In this document: one piece after another, positions 8,080 to 18,135 of the stretch
Position numbering within the stretch: the first letter of the stretch is position 1
Layout: each line of letters opens with the position of its first letter
Assembly (NCBI RefSeq): GCF_023243075.1
Contig: NZ_JALKFZ020000002.1
Coordinates: forward strand, 62,001-126,000
DNA length: 64,000 nt
Reading direction: 5' to 3'
Origin: Frankia sp. AiPa1
Lineage (GTDB): Bacteria > Actinomycetota > Actinomycetes > Frankiales > Frankiaceae
Translations under genes and position numbers: made by a program
The notes under the pieces: generated by a model
Told to the model about the DNA's origin: nothing
The model's input: the letters and a program-made list of their open reading frames with translations, nothing else
Database searches by the model: none

Positions 8080-9930
8080 TCAAGACGATGACACATCGCG
8101 GCGGGGCCGCACGATGCCGGTCCCGCCGGCCCGTCCGCCAGCGCCGGATGATATGTCGCCGGCACGGCCCGACCGACCCGAACCGGTCGAAGCTCGTCCG
8201 CCTCGCTCCCGGCCGCCTGTCTCCCGGCGGCTTGCCTTCTGGTTGCCGGCCTTCCGGCTGCCGGCCTTCCGGCTGCCTCCCGCCTGGCCGTTTCCCGCTC
8301 GGCCGCCACGTTCCCGGTCGCCGCTTCCACGGCCCGCGTGGCCGGCGCCGCCGCGCTCGCCCGAGCGCCCGGCTGTGCGCCCGGCCGATCCGGACCGCTT
8401 TGCCGGCCCGTCGACGGGTGTGCGGGCCAACGTGTCTCCGCCGCGCGGGTCGCCGCCGCGCCGCCCAGCCGCGCGGGGCGTCCTGCTGGCGGTCCCGCGC
8501 GGCTCGCCGGCCCGTTCCCGGCCTCGCCCACGGGTGGAGGAACCCGCGGCGGGGACGTCGATCCGGGCGCCCTCGACGCTCACCAGGCCGAGCACGGGCC
8601 GGCGCGAACGTCCGCGAAGCAGCCACCGTCGTGTCCGCAGCCGGATCGGCACCGCCCGCGCCGCCCGGCGCTCCTCGGCTCGGCGTCGCAGGTACTCGGC
8701 GGCGGCCGGTTCGGAGCGGGCGAAGGCGAGCAGCATGCCGAGGGCGACCAGGGTGGGCAGCAGCGACGACCCGCCGAAGGACACCAGCGGCAGCGTCACC
8801 CCGGTGATCGGCAGCAGGCCGGCGACCGCGCCCATGTTCACGACCGCCTGAATGATGATCCAGGCGGTGACCCCGGCGGCGGCGAGCCGGACGAACAGAT
8901 CGTCGGCGCGGTGGGCGATGCGCAGCCCGGCGTAGCCGAGCACGCCGAACAACACGACCACGACCAGGCTGCCGACCAGGCCCAGCTCCTCACCGATGAT
9001 CGCCAGGATGAAGTCGGTGTGCACCGCGGGCAGCAGGCTGGGCCACTTCTCCCGGGATGCGCCCAGCCCCTCCCCCCACCAGCCACCGGTCGCCAGCGCG
9101 TAGATGCCCTGGACGGACTGGTAGCCGTCGCCGCTCGCGTCGGCGAACGGGTCGGTGAACGACAGCAGCCGGCGCATCCGGTAGGGCTCGAGTACCGCGA
9201 GCATCGTCGCGCCGAAGATGATGGCCAGGAGCATGGCGCCGTAGAATCGTTTCGGGGTGCCGATCACCCACAGGATGGTCAGCGGGACCACCGTCACGCA
9301 GATCGCCCCGCCGAGGTCCGGCTCGAGCAGGATCAACAGGTCGATGAACAGGAACATCGGGACCAGCGGGACGAGCAGGTGCTTGGCCTCCGAGAGCCGG
9401 CGGCGCTTGCGCACCAGCAGATCCGCGCACCACAGCACCAGAGCGATCTTCACCAGTTCGCTGGGCTGGACGGTGATCGGCCCGACCACGATCCACTGCC
9501 GGGCCCCGCCGCGCACGCTGCCGATGCCCGGGACCAGCACCACCAGCAGCAGGAAGATCGTTGTTCCGAGCAGCGGGTAGGCCACCCTCCGGAACACCCG
9601 CACCGGCATCCGGCTCGCCACCACGGCGATCGGTACGCCGATACCCACCCAGATCGCCTGCCGGATGAACAACGTGTACGACGAGCCGGAGTCGGCGTAG
9701 GAACGCACGCTGGACGCCGAGAGCACCATCACCAGGCCGAGCAGCAGCAGCAGGCCGACCGAGGACAGCAACAGGTAGTAGGACGCCAACGGCCGGTCCA
9801 GCAACGCGACCCGGGTCGTCGCCCCCGGGGCCGGCTCCGCCTCGTCCCACCCGTCCACGCCCACGGCGGCGGCCCGTGCCCCCGAGCGACCCCGCGCCCC
9901 AGACCGGTCGTTCGGCCCCGACCCCGCCAC
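8080..9930 (-). CDS. ftsW: Septal peptidoglycan polymerase FtsW (SEDS family) with long basic tail
   Basis: FtsW polymerises lipid II at the septum together with FtsI. The SEDS core spans about residues 50-420 with around ten membrane segments. Motifs include LASYYLLLSSVGLLLLLGLVM, RQWIVVGPITVQPSELVKIALVLW, LVPLVPMFLFIDLLILLEPDLGGA, HTDFILAIIGEELGL and LPLVSFGGSS. After residue about 420 comes a roughly 195-residue cytoplasmic tail, very rich in Arg, Gly and Ala, with tandem GSRKA units; FtsW is usually near 400-480 residues in all. The tail is low complexity and probably variable between strains. GTG start, 3 nt after murD, directly ahead of murG. Confidence 0.95.
   Translation of the reverse strand: MAGSGPNDRSGARGRSGARAAAVGVDGWDEAEPAPGATTRVALLDRPLASYYLLLSSVGLLLLLGLVMVLSASSVRSYADSGSSYTLFIRQAIWVGIGVPIAVVASRMPVRVFRRVAYPLLGTTIFLLLVVLVPGIGSVRGGARQWIVVGPITVQPSELVKIALVLWCADLLVRKRRRLSEAKHLLVPLVPMFLFIDLLILLEPDLGGAICVTVVPLTILWVIGTPKRFYGAMLLAIIFGATMLAVLEPYRMRRLLSFTDPFADASGDGYQSVQGIYALATGGWWGEGLGASREKWPSLLPAVHTDFILAIIGEELGLVGSLVVVVLFGVLGYAGLRIAHRADDLFVRLAAAGVTAWIIIQAVVNMGAVAGLLPITGVTLPLVSFGGSSLLPTLVALGMLLAFARSEPAAAEYLRRRAEERRAARAVPIRLRTRRWLLRGRSRRPVLGLVSVEGARIDVPAAGSSTRGRGRERAGEPRGTASRTPRAAGRRGGDPRGGDTLARTPVDGPAKRSGSAGRTAGRSGERGGAGHAGRGSGDRERGGRAGNGQAGGSRKAGSRKAGNQKASRRETGGRERGGRASTGSGRSGRAGDISSGAGGRAGGTGIVRPRRDVSSS
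8241..8280 (-). repeat. 15-bp tandem repeat in the FtsW tail
   Basis: On the + strand, GGTTGCCGGCCTTCC at 8241-8255 is followed by a near-identical copy at 8256-8270 and a degraded third. In ftsW it encodes repeated GSRKA/GNQKA in the C-terminal tail. Confidence 0.85.
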
Positions 9931-9933
9931 GCC

Positions 9934-11376
9934 TCACCCCTCTCGCGCGCGCACCGCCTGCGCGAACTGGTCACCGCGGGCCGCGTAGTCCCGGAACATG
10001 TCCATCGACGCCGCGGCCGGTGCGAGGAGCACCGTGTCGCCCTCCCGCGCGAGCGCTGCCGCAGCCTTCACCGCATCGTCCATGCCGGCGGCCCGTTCGA
10101 GCGGGACATCGGGGGCGTGTCGGGCCAGAGCGGTGGCGATCTCGTCGGCGCAGGTACCGATCAGGACAACGCCACGCAGCACGCCACGGGCCTCGCGGAC
10201 CAGCTCATCGAAGCGTAGGCCCTTGTTCAGGCCGCCGGCGATCCACACCACGGAGGGGTAGCCCGCCAGCGACGCGGCGGCCGCGTGCGGATTCGTCGCC
10301 TTGCTGTCGTCCACCCACCGGACACCCTCGATGCAGGCCACCTCGGCGTTGCGGTGCGCGCCGGCTCGGAACCCGGCGAGCGCCGCGCCGATCGCGTCGG
10401 GCGCGACGCCCCGCGCCCGGGCGAGCGCGGCCGCGGCCAACGCGTTGGAGATCATGTGCGGCCCGGAGACCCGCAGGTCCCGCACGGCGACGATCCGTCC
10501 ACCGCCGAAGGCGTGATCCACCAGATAGCCGCCCGCCACGGTCACCCCCACCGCGGGCAGGTCCCGGCCATCCCGCCGACCGGGACCGGAGCCCAGGTCA
10601 GTGCCCGAATCCGGACAGGCGGCTGGGTCGCGGCCGAACAGGACGCGGCGGCCGGGTGCCGCGGCGAGCAGGCGCAGACTCGCCGGATCGTCGGCGTTAC
10701 CGACGGCGATCGTCGCCGCGTCCGGCCAGATCCGCGCCTTCGCCGCGGCGTAGGCGTCGGCGCCGCCATGCCAGTCGAGATGGTCCGGGGCCACGTTGAG
10801 CACCGCCGCGGCCAGCGGAACGAGTCGCTCGGTGTAGTGCAGCTGGAAGCTGGACAACTCGACGGCGAGCGCCTCATAGGGCGGTTCGGCCCCGACGGCC
10901 TCGACGATCGGCGTGCCGATGTTGCCGGCCGTGGTGGCGCGCAGCCCACCGGCGGTGAGGATGGCACCGAGCATCTCGGTGGTGGTGGTCTTGCCGTTCG
11001 TGCCGGTGATCGCCAGCCAGTCGACCGTGCCCCGCCAGCGCCAGGCGAGCTCCACCTCACCCCAGACGGGTGTCCCCGCGGCGGCCGAGGCGATGATCAG
11101 CGGCGCGGTCGGGGGCACACCCGGCGAGGTGACGACGAGCGACGCGCCATCCGGGCCCGCGGGCAGTCCCCCGAGGTCCACCGTGGCGCCGAGCTTTCGC
11201 AGCTGGACGGCGGCCGTGCGCTGTCGTTCCCCGTCCCCCGCGTCAACGACACGGACCCGCGCTCCGCGGGCCAGCAGTGCGCGTGCGGCCGCCGCGCCGG
11301 ACACTGCGACCCCCACGACCAGCACCGGCCGGCCGTCCCAGCCCCCCCGGCCGTCCGCCGGGCTGCGTTCTCCCAC
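9934..11376 (-). CDS. murD: UDP-N-acetylmuramoyl-L-alanine-D-glutamate ligase MurD
   Basis: MurD adds D-Glu to UDP-MurNAc-L-Ala. The 480-residue product has the Rossmann start RPVLVVGVAVSGAAAARAL, P-loop GTNGKTTTTEM (about 125), NVAPDHLDWH and SKATNPHAA. I chose GTG 11376 because GGAGGTGA stands 5 nt upstream. The frame is open to an ATG at 11442 with no ribosome-binding site and a repetitive GMVDAGMVDA start. It follows mraY by about 90 nt and precedes ftsW by 3 nt. Confidence 0.95.
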   Translation of the reverse strand: MGERSPADGRGGWDGRPVLVVGVAVSGAAAARALLARGARVRVVDAGDGERQRTAAVQLRKLGATVDLGGLPAGPDGASLVVTSPGVPPTAPLIIASAAAGTPVWGEVELAWRWRGTVDWLAITGTNGKTTTTEMLGAILTAGGLRATTAGNIGTPIVEAVGAEPPYEALAVELSSFQLHYTERLVPLAAAVLNVAPDHLDWHGGADAYAAAKARIWPDAATIAVGNADDPASLRLLAAAPGRRVLFGRDPAACPDSGTDLGSGPGRRDGRDLPAVGVTVAGGYLVDHAFGGGRIVAVRDLRVSGPHMISNALAAAALARARGVAPDAIGAALAGFRAGAHRNAEVACIEGVRWVDDSKATNPHAAAASLAGYPSVVWIAGGLNKGLRFDELVREARGVLRGVVLIGTCADEIATALARHAPDVPLERAAGMDDAVKAAAALAREGDTVLLAPAAASMDMFRDYAARGDQFAQAVRAREG

Positions 11377-11467
11377 GCCGTTCACCTCCAGACCTGACCT
11401 GGCGTCCACCATGCCGGCGTCCACCATGCCGGCGATCGCCATGCCAGCGGCGGCAGTGCGGCGGGCA

Positions 11468-12535
11468 CTAGTTTCCGCCGTGGCTCAGGAACTCGGCGTA
11501 GAACAGGCCGAGTCCGAACGCCACCGCGAGGCCGGAGACGATCCAGAATCGGATGATCACTGTCGTCTCGGGCCATTCGGCGAGTTCGAAGTGGTGGTGG
11601 ATCGGCGCCATGTTGAACACGCGCCGCTTCGTCGCTTTGAAGAACGCCACCTGGATCAGGACCGACAGGGTCTCGATGACAAACAGGCCACCGAGGACGA
11701 CCAGCAGCAGCTCGGTGCGGCTGACGATGGCGATGCTGGCGAACGCGCCGCCGAGAGCGAGCGAACCGGTGTCCCCCATGAAGATCTTCGCGGGACTCGC
11801 GTTCCACCACAGGAAGCCAAAACATGCCCCCATCGCCGCCGCCGCCACCAGCGCCACGTCGAGCGGGTCACGCACCAGGTAGCAGCCCGACTGGTCGCCC
11901 GACAGGCCGCACTGGTTGCCGAACTGCCAGAACGAGATGACGACGTACGCGCCGAACACCATCGCCGAGGTGCCGGCGGCCAGGCCGTCCAGGCCGTCGG
12001 TGAGGTTCACCGCGTTGGAGGTGGCCGCGATGATGATCCACGCCAGCAGCGGGAACCCGAAGATCCCGACGGTGAACGTCGTGTCCCGCACGATCGAGAT
12101 GTAGGTGGAACCGGGCAGCAGGCCGTGGTTGTTCTTGAACCGCACTGCCAGCAGGCCGAACGCGAGCGCGACCGCGGCCTGGCCGGTGAACTTCATCCGG
12201 GCGGTCAGACCCAGGCTGCGCTGCTTACGGATCTTGATGTAGTCGTCCAGGAAGCCCACCAGGCCGAGCCCCGCCATCACCAACAGCACGAGCAGACCGG
12301 ACGCCGTGAAGCCGATTCCGGTCACCAGGTGCGCGAAGAAGTAACCCACCAGCGTCGCGACGATGATCACGGTCCCGCCCATGGTGGGCGTACCGCGCTT
12401 GGTCAGGTGACTGGACGGTCCGTCCTCGCGGATCTCCTGCCCGTAGCCCTGCCGCCGGAACAACCGGATCACCCAGGGTGTACCCAGCAACGACACGATC
12501 AGCGCGACCAGTGCCGCGATCAGGACGCCCCTCAC
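11468..12535 (-). CDS. mraY: Phospho-N-acetylmuramoyl-pentapeptide transferase MraY
   Basis: MraY transfers phospho-MurNAc-pentapeptide to undecaprenyl phosphate, forming lipid I in the membrane. The 355-residue polytopic protein (about ten segments) keeps all key motifs: [25 protein letters not shown] with the catalytic-site Asp pair, [13 protein letters not shown], the magnesium-site motif [12 protein letters not shown], and the cytoplasmic histidine motif HHHFE. Length is normal. GTG start 49 nt after murF in the leftward operon. Confidence 0.97.
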   Translation of the reverse strand: MRGVLIAALVALIVSLLGTPWVIRLFRRQGYGQEIREDGPSSHLTKRGTPTMGGTVIIVATLVGYFFAHLVTGIGFTASGLLVLLVMAGLGLVGFLDDYIKIRKQRSLGLTARMKFTGQAAVALAFGLLAVRFKNNHGLLPGSTYISIVRDTTFTVGIFGFPLLAWIIIAATSNAVNLTDGLDGLAAGTSAMVFGAYVVISFWQFGNQCGLSGDQSGCYLVRDPLDVALVAAAAMGACFGFLWWNASPAKIFMGDTGSLALGGAFASIAIVSRTELLLVVLGGLFVIETLSVLIQVAFFKATKRRVFNMAPIHHHFELAEWPETTVIIRFWIVSGLAVAFGLGLFYAEFLSHGGN

Positions 12536-12584
12536 CCGGACGTCCTGCCCGCAGATCCACGTCGATGCCGCCAGCCGTCCGTCG

Positions 12585-14141
12585 TCATATCCCCTCGATC
12601 TCTGCGCCGATCTGCCTACCGGCTCCGCTGCCGGCCTGCCTACCGCCTCCGCTGCCGGTCTCCGGACCGGCCGTGCCGTCGTCCTCCGGGCCGAACGCCG
12701 CGACCAGCGCCTGCGCGACCCGCTCCAGGCCGTGCGACCGGCTCGCCTTCACCAGCACCACATCGCCGGCCTGGGCCTGCGCGACCACCGCCGCCACCGC
12801 CGCGTCGGCATCGGCGACCCAGCTCGACCCAACGTTGCGGCTGTCCTGGCCCCGACCAGCAGAGCCGGCGGCGCCGCCGGGCACCTCACCGGCCGCCCGC
12901 AACGCCGTCTGCGCGGCCAGGTGCACACGCCGGGCCGGCGGGCCGACCGCCACGAGCCGGTCGATGCCGAGCGCCACGGCCAACCGGCCGAGGCGGTCGT
13001 GCGCGTCGTGCGCGTCGACGCCGAGCTCACCCATCCCGCCGAGGACGGCGAAGGCGCGCGCGGTCCCGCGCATCCCGACCAGGGTGCGCAGCGCCGCGCG
13101 CATCGACTCCGGATTCGCGTTGTAGGCGTCGTTGACGACGATGACCCCGGCCTGGGTCCGGGTGACCTCCATCCGCCACCGACTGCGCGCGCGGGCCGCG
13201 GTGAGCGTCGCCGCCGCTCTCGCCGGAGGCAGCCCGAGCCGCAGGGCGACCGCGGCCGCGGCCAAGGCGTTGGGCACCTGGTGCGCGCCGACGAGCCCCA
13301 GCGTGACCGGATGCCGCTCACCCGCGGCGACCAGTGTGAACGACGCCCGTCCCGCCTCGTCCACCCGCACATCCGCCGCCCGCACATCCGCCGTCCGCGG
13401 GTCCGGGCGGTCGGCGAGACCGAAAGTGATCACCTCGACGCCGGGGCGGACCCGGGCGACCATCCCGGTGACCAGCGGGTCGTCGGCGTTGAGGATCACA
13501 GCGTCGGTCGCGCTCTCGGCCAGTTCGCCCTTGGCTCGGGCGATCCCGGCCCGGCCGTCGGCGTACTCGCCGACGTGCGCGCTGCCCACGTTCAGGATCG
13601 CGGCGACGGCCGGTCGGGCCACCGCGCACAGCGCCGCGATATGGCCAAGGCCTCGCGCACCCATCTCCAGCACGACGAAGGCGGTGTCGGCCTCGGTGCG
13701 CAGCAGGGTCAGCGGCAGGCCGATCTCGTTGTTGAAGGAGCCCGGTGGCCACACCGTCGGGCCGAGCGCGCCGAGCAGGTCGGCGAGGAGGTCCTTCGTC
13801 GTGGTCTTGCCGGCCGAACCGGTGACGGCGACGACAGTCGCCGCGGCCCGGTCGCGCACCGTCGCCGCCAGCGCCGCCAGCGCCGCCAGCGGGTCGGTGA
13901 CGAGCACCGACGGGACGCCGACCGGCCGGGTGGCGAGCACCGCGGGAGCACCTGCGGCGAGCGCCGCGGCGGCGAAGTCATGCCCGTCCGCCCGGGCGCC
14001 CGGGATCGCGACGAACAGCGTCCCGGGGCCGACCTGCCGCGAGTCGACCGTCACCGCGCACACCAGTGCCGCCGGGTCCGCTCCGGCCGCAAGCCGTCCG
14101 CCGGTGGCCGCGGCCACCTCGGCCAGCGTCAGCGGGATCAT
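12585..14141 (-). CDS. murF: UDP-MurNAc-tripeptide-D-alanyl-D-alanine ligase MurF
   Basis: MurF adds D-Ala-D-Ala to complete the pentapeptide precursor. The 518-residue product begins [17 protein letters not shown] and has the ATP loop [12 protein letters not shown] (about 107-117), [22 protein letters not shown] and [13 protein letters not shown]. Its ATG overlaps the murE stop by 4 nt, so the two are coupled. Length is slightly above the usual 450-480; the extra residues are at the Gly-rich C-terminus, where [15 protein letters not shown] is low complexity. Confidence 0.97.
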   Translation of the reverse strand: MIPLTLAEVAAATGGRLAAGADPAALVCAVTVDSRQVGPGTLFVAIPGARADGHDFAAAALAAGAPAVLATRPVGVPSVLVTDPLAALAALAATVRDRAAATVVAVTGSAGKTTTKDLLADLLGALGPTVWPPGSFNNEIGLPLTLLRTEADTAFVVLEMGARGLGHIAALCAVARPAVAAILNVGSAHVGEYADGRAGIARAKGELAESATDAVILNADDPLVTGMVARVRPGVEVITFGLADRPDPRTADVRAADVRVDEAGRASFTLVAAGERHPVTLGLVGAHQVPNALAAAAVALRLGLPPARAAATLTAARARSRWRMEVTRTQAGVIVVNDAYNANPESMRAALRTLVGMRGTARAFAVLGGMGELGVDAHDAHDRLGRLAVALGIDRLVAVGPPARRVHLAAQTALRAAGEVPGGAAGSAGRGQDSRNVGSSWVADADAAVAAVVAQAQAGDVVLVKASRSHGLERVAQALVAAFGPEDDGTAGPETGSGGGRQAGSGAGRQIGAEIEGI

Positions 14142-15877
14142 CCGCCCGCCGCCTCGCCCCGCGTCCCGCGGCCGTCCCGGGAGTCCAGGGCCGCGCGCAG
14201 CACCAGCCGGTCGTCGAACGGCGTGATCACGCCAGCCTGCTCCTGGCCGGGCTCGTGGCCCTTGCCGGCGACGATGACGGCGTCCTGCGGGCCGGCCGCC
14301 GCCACCGCCGCCGCGATCGCGCCGGCCCGGTCCGGCTCCACCAGGACCCGTCCGGTCTGGCGCAGCGGGGCCGGGACGCCGGCAAGCATCTGCGCGAGGA
14401 TCTCGCCCGGGTCCTCGGAACGCGGGTTGTCACTGGTGAGGATCGCGAGGTCGGCAAGGGTGGCGGCCGCCGCGCCCATCAGCGGGCGCTTGCCGCGGTC
14501 ACGGTCACCGCCGCAGCCGAGTACGACGATGACCTGGCCCTTCACCAGCGGACGGACGGTCTCGAGCAGAGTCGTCACCGCGTCCGGGGTGTGCGCGAAG
14601 TCGACCAGGGCGAGGAACGGCTGCCCGGCGTCGACCCGCTCCATCCGACCGGGCACGCCCGCGAGCGCGCCGATCCCGGCGGCGGCGCGGGCCGGGTCGA
14701 TGCCGATGGCCACGAGCAGCGCCAGGGCGCCGAGCGCGTTGGCGACGTTGAACCGGCCGGGCAACGGCACCGACAGGGGCACCCGCAGGCCGTCCGGGCC
14801 GCGGGCGACGAGCTCGGAGCCGAGGGGGCCGGCGGCGAGCTCACCGGCCGTCCAGTCCGCCGGGCCGTCGACGGCGAAGGTGACCGCGTCCGGTCGGCGG
14901 GCGGCCAGCCTGCGCCCCCAGGAGTCGGCGACGCCGATCACGGCCACCCGCGCCCGTCCCGGCGTGAACAGGCTCGCCTTGGCCTCGAAGTAGTCCTCCA
15001 TCGTGGGATGGAAGTCCAGATGGTCCTGGCTGAGGTTGGTGAACAGCGCACCGGCGACGTGCAGGGCGTCCGCGCGGTGTTGGGCCAACGCGTGGCTGGA
15101 GATCTCCATGGCGGCCGCGTCGACACCGCGCTCCAGCATCAGCGCCAGCAGGGCCTGCAGGTCGCTGGCCTCCGGGGTGGTGTGGGAGCTGGCGAGCCGT
15201 TCCCCGGCGACGCGGGTCTCCACCGTGCCGATGAGACCCGTCGTGTGGCCGGCGGCACGCAGGCCCGCCTCGAGCAGGAACGCGGTCGTCGTCTTGCCGT
15301 TGGTGCCGGTGACGCCGAGCAGGCACAGCCGGGACGACGGGTCGCCGTACACCTGGGCGGCCACCGCCGCGAGATCACGCCGCGGGTCCGCGCTGACCAG
15401 CACCGGCGCCGGTGCCGACATCCCGCCGAGGTTCCGCGGAACACCATGATCGCCATCGCCATCGCCCGATCCGCCGGTCTCGGCTGCCGCGGCTGCCGCG
15501 GCTGCCGCGGCGACCAGACGGGCTCCGGCGGAGTCGGTCAGCACGGCCACCGCGCCGGCGGCGAGCGCGGACGCGGTGAAGCGGGCTCCGTGCACATGCG
15601 CGCCGGGCAGGGCCGCGTACAGGTCCCCCGGGCGAATCTGGCGGGAGTCATGGGTGACGCCGCGCACGACCACGCCCGCCTCGGATGCCCCGCCCGCCTC
15701 GGATGCCCCGCCCGCCTCAGCCGCCCCGCCCGCCACGGGTGCGACCGACGACGTGGTGGACGTGGTGGTGAGGGCCGCGCGCAGGTCAGCCAGAACGCAC
15801 GGTGGCGTGGCGGCCGGTCGGGGTGCCGGAGGGGTCACGCTGACGACCTTAGTGGGAGCAAGCACGGCCATCGGCAC
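14138..15877 (-). CDS. murE: UDP-MurNAc-tripeptide synthetase MurE (meso-DAP-adding)
   Basis: MurE adds the third residue of the stem peptide. The 579-residue protein has GVTHDSRQIRPGDLYAALPG, the P-loop VTGTNGKTTTAF (about 189-200), NLSQDHLDFHPTMEDYF and SDNPRSEDP near residue 490. The DNPR motif is the known marker for meso-diaminopimelate, so the wall is probably DAP-type. Two low-complexity inserts enlarge the N-terminal domain: repeated GGASEA (18-bp units, 15674-15727) and an alanine run of ten or more, encoded by a 9-bp repeat near 15482-15510. The stop overlaps murF by 4 nt; ftsI lies 92 nt upstream. Confidence 0.97.
   Translation of the reverse strand: MPMAVLAPTKVVSVTPPAPRPAATPPCVLADLRAALTTTSTTSSVAPVAGGAAEAGGASEAGGASEAGVVVRGVTHDSRQIRPGDLYAALPGAHVHGARFTASALAAGAVAVLTDSAGARLVAAAAAAAAAAETGGSGDGDGDHGVPRNLGGMSAPAPVLVSADPRRDLAAVAAQVYGDPSSRLCLLGVTGTNGKTTTAFLLEAGLRAAGHTTGLIGTVETRVAGERLASSHTTPEASDLQALLALMLERGVDAAAMEISSHALAQHRADALHVAGALFTNLSQDHLDFHPTMEDYFEAKASLFTPGRARVAVIGVADSWGRRLAARRPDAVTFAVDGPADWTAGELAAGPLGSELVARGPDGLRVPLSVPLPGRFNVANALGALALLVAIGIDPARAAAGIGALAGVPGRMERVDAGQPFLALVDFAHTPDAVTTLLETVRPLVKGQVIVVLGCGGDRDRGKRPLMGAAAATLADLAILTSDNPRSEDPGEILAQMLAGVPAPLRQTGRVLVEPDRAGAIAAAVAAAGPQDAVIVAGKGHEPGQEQAGVITPFDDRLVLRAALDSRDGRGTRGEAAGG
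15674..15727 (-). repeat. 18-bp tandem repeat in murE
   Basis: Three consecutive 18-bp units beginning GCCCGCCTCGGATGCC on the + strand start at 15674, 15692 and 15710 (the third diverged). They encode GGASEA-type hexads in the N-terminal domain of MurE, close to the UDP-binding region. Confidence 0.85.
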
Positions 15878-15969
15878 GGGCGCCCGGGCATCGGGGTGGT
15901 CCCGCGACGGACCGGCGGTGCGCCGTGCCCGCGTCGCCGGCCAGGTGTGGACAGGTCCGGCATCGGCGG

Positions 15970-18135
15970 CTACTTGTCGAGGCTGAGCACGAGCGGCGTG
16001 GGTTTCGTCGTCGGCTGGGGCACGCCGAGGGTGGTCAGGGCGAAACTCATCACCTTCTGGAACACCGGCGCCGCGACCTGGCCGCCGAAGTACCCGTTCT
16101 TCGGGTTGTCCAGCACCGCCTCGACCACGACCTGCGGGTTGTCTGCCGGAGCGAACCCGATAAACGACGACGTGTACCCCTGGTAGCCGCCATGCACCGG
16201 ATCGGGCCGGTAGGCGGTCCCCGTCTTACCAGCCACCCGGTAGCCGGGGACCTGGGCGAGTGGGGCGGTGCCCTCGCTGGTCGCGACCGCCTCGAGCATC
16301 GCGGTCAGCGTCGAGGCGGTCTGCGCGCTGACCACCCGCTGGCCGCTCGGGTGGGGCGTGGCGGTGACCGTCCCGTCCGGTCCGGTGATGGCCTCGACGA
16401 GGCGCGGGGTGACGCGCACCCCGCCGTTGGCGATGGTGGCGTACACCGAGGCCATCTGCAGCGCCGTCGCCGACATGCCCTGGCCGTAGGCGATCGTCGC
16501 CGCCTGGCTGCCCGACCAGTCCTTCGATGGTGGCAGCAGGCCGACGCCCTCGCCGGGGAAGTTCAGCCCGGTCCTCGTGCCCAGGCCGAAGGCTCGCAGC
16601 GCCTTCTCGAGCCCGCTTCGGCCGACCTGGTCGGCGATCTCCACCGTCCCGATGTTGCTCGACCGGGCCAGCACTCCCGCCGTCGTCAGGTGCTCGACGC
16701 CATGGGCCTCGGAGTCGACGATGCGGACGCCGCCACGCACGATCGACGACGGGACGGTGATCGGCGTCTCATCCGTGATCAGTCCGCGGTCAAGCGCGGC
16801 GGCTATCGTGATCACCTTGTTGACGCTGCCGGGTTCGTAGGCGTCCTGGGTCGCGCGGTTGCCGAGCGCGTCGGTGTCCTTCGCGGTGATGTGGTTCGGG
16901 TCGAAGGTGGGCGCGTCCGCCATCGCCAGGATGTCGCCGGTGCGCGGGTTCATCACGACGACGGTTCCCCCGTCAGCCTCGGACGACCGGACCGCGTCGG
17001 CGATGGCGTTCTGGGCGTTCCACTGGATGTCGCGGTCGAGGGTGAGCCGCAGCGCCGAGCCCGGCACCGGGTTGATCTGCTTGGTCTTCCCGGAGGGGAT
17101 CTCGATACCCTCCGGGGTGGCCAGCAGTTGGCGCTTCCCATCGGTGCCGCGGAGCAGGCCGTCGTACTCGAGCTCCAGCCCGCCGCCGCCGCCGAGCATG
17201 TCGCCCTCGCCGCGGCGCATGAACCCGACGACGCTCGCCGCCAGCGACCCGCCCGGATAGGTGCGCCCGCGTTCCTCGGTGATGCCGATGCCGCGCAGCC
17301 CCAGCCTGGTGACCTTGTCGCCGACGTCCGGGGTGAGCCGCCGGGCCAGGTAGACGAACTTGATGTTCTTGGCCGGGTCGACGGTCATCAGCTTCACCAG
17401 CGTGTCAGCGCTCTCACCGAGCAGCGGCGCGAGCCTGACGGCGGTGGCGCCCGCGTTCTTGATGTTCGAGGGGTTGGCGTAGACGGCGCGCAGGTCGACG
17501 TGCTGGGCAAGGGTGTGCCCGGTGCGGTCGGTGATGGCGCCCCGGGCCGCCGGCAGCACGATCGTGCGCAGCCGCTGCGCCTCGGCCTGGGCGGCGTACT
17601 TCGATGCCGAGATCCCCTGCAGCTGGGTGAGGCGCAGACCGAGGATGGCGAGCAGCCCGACCATCAGCACGACGGTCACCCGCACCCGCCGGCGCGGGCT
17701 GCCCAGCCGGTAGGTCCGCGGCGTACCGCGGCGCGGTGGAGGCCGCCGGCCGCCGGATCCCCCTCCCGCCTGACGGCCCCCCGAGCCACGCGTGCCGGCG
17801 GTGCGGGCTTTGGACGGGCCACGCGCACCGCCGCGGGACGGACGGCGCGCGGTCCCGCTCCGAGCGCCGGCCGGCCGCGGAGTCGCCCGCGAGGGCCGGC
17901 GCCCCACGTCCGCGTCCCGGCTGGCACGCCGGTCCGACTGGTGATCATCCGGCCGGTCGACGTCCGGATAGTCCTCGTACCGCTCGTCGTCGTGGTACCG
18001 GTCGTCGTCGTACCGATCGACATCACGCCGATCGACATCGCGGCGCCGCCGGCCTCCCCGGGATGATGCCGGCGGCGTCACCAGGTGCAGCCGGCCATGC
18101 CCTCGTCGCGACGGACCGGACCGCGTGGAACTCAC
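15970..18135 (-). CDS. ftsI: Septal transpeptidase FtsI (class B penicillin-binding protein)
   Basis: FtsI cross-links septal peptidoglycan as partner of FtsW. The 721-residue protein has an unusually long cytoplasmic N-terminus (about 150 residues, rich in Arg, Asp and Gly, including repeated DVDR). One membrane anchor follows (about 152-172), then the PBP dimerisation domain, then the transpeptidase domain with catalytic SVNK (Ser437), SSN (492-494) and KTGT (637-640). The sequence ends LVLSLDK. The start overlaps the ftsL stop by 4 nt. The N-terminal charge pattern is probably a disordered interaction region. Confidence 0.97.
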   Translation of the reverse strand: MSSTRSGPSRRGHGRLHLVTPPASSRGGRRRRDVDRRDVDRYDDDRYHDDERYEDYPDVDRPDDHQSDRRASRDADVGRRPSRATPRPAGARSGTARRPSRGGARGPSKARTAGTRGSGGRQAGGGSGGRRPPPRRGTPRTYRLGSPRRRVRVTVVLMVGLLAILGLRLTQLQGISASKYAAQAEAQRLRTIVLPAARGAITDRTGHTLAQHVDLRAVYANPSNIKNAGATAVRLAPLLGESADTLVKLMTVDPAKNIKFVYLARRLTPDVGDKVTRLGLRGIGITEERGRTYPGGSLAASVVGFMRRGEGDMLGGGGGLELEYDGLLRGTDGKRQLLATPEGIEIPSGKTKQINPVPGSALRLTLDRDIQWNAQNAIADAVRSSEADGGTVVVMNPRTGDILAMADAPTFDPNHITAKDTDALGNRATQDAYEPGSVNKVITIAAALDRGLITDETPITVPSSIVRGGVRIVDSEAHGVEHLTTAGVLARSSNIGTVEIADQVGRSGLEKALRAFGLGTRTGLNFPGEGVGLLPPSKDWSGSQAATIAYGQGMSATALQMASVYATIANGGVRVTPRLVEAITGPDGTVTATPHPSGQRVVSAQTASTLTAMLEAVATSEGTAPLAQVPGYRVAGKTGTAYRPDPVHGGYQGYTSSFIGFAPADNPQVVVEAVLDNPKNGYFGGQVAAPVFQKVMSFALTTLGVPQPTTKPTPLVLSLDK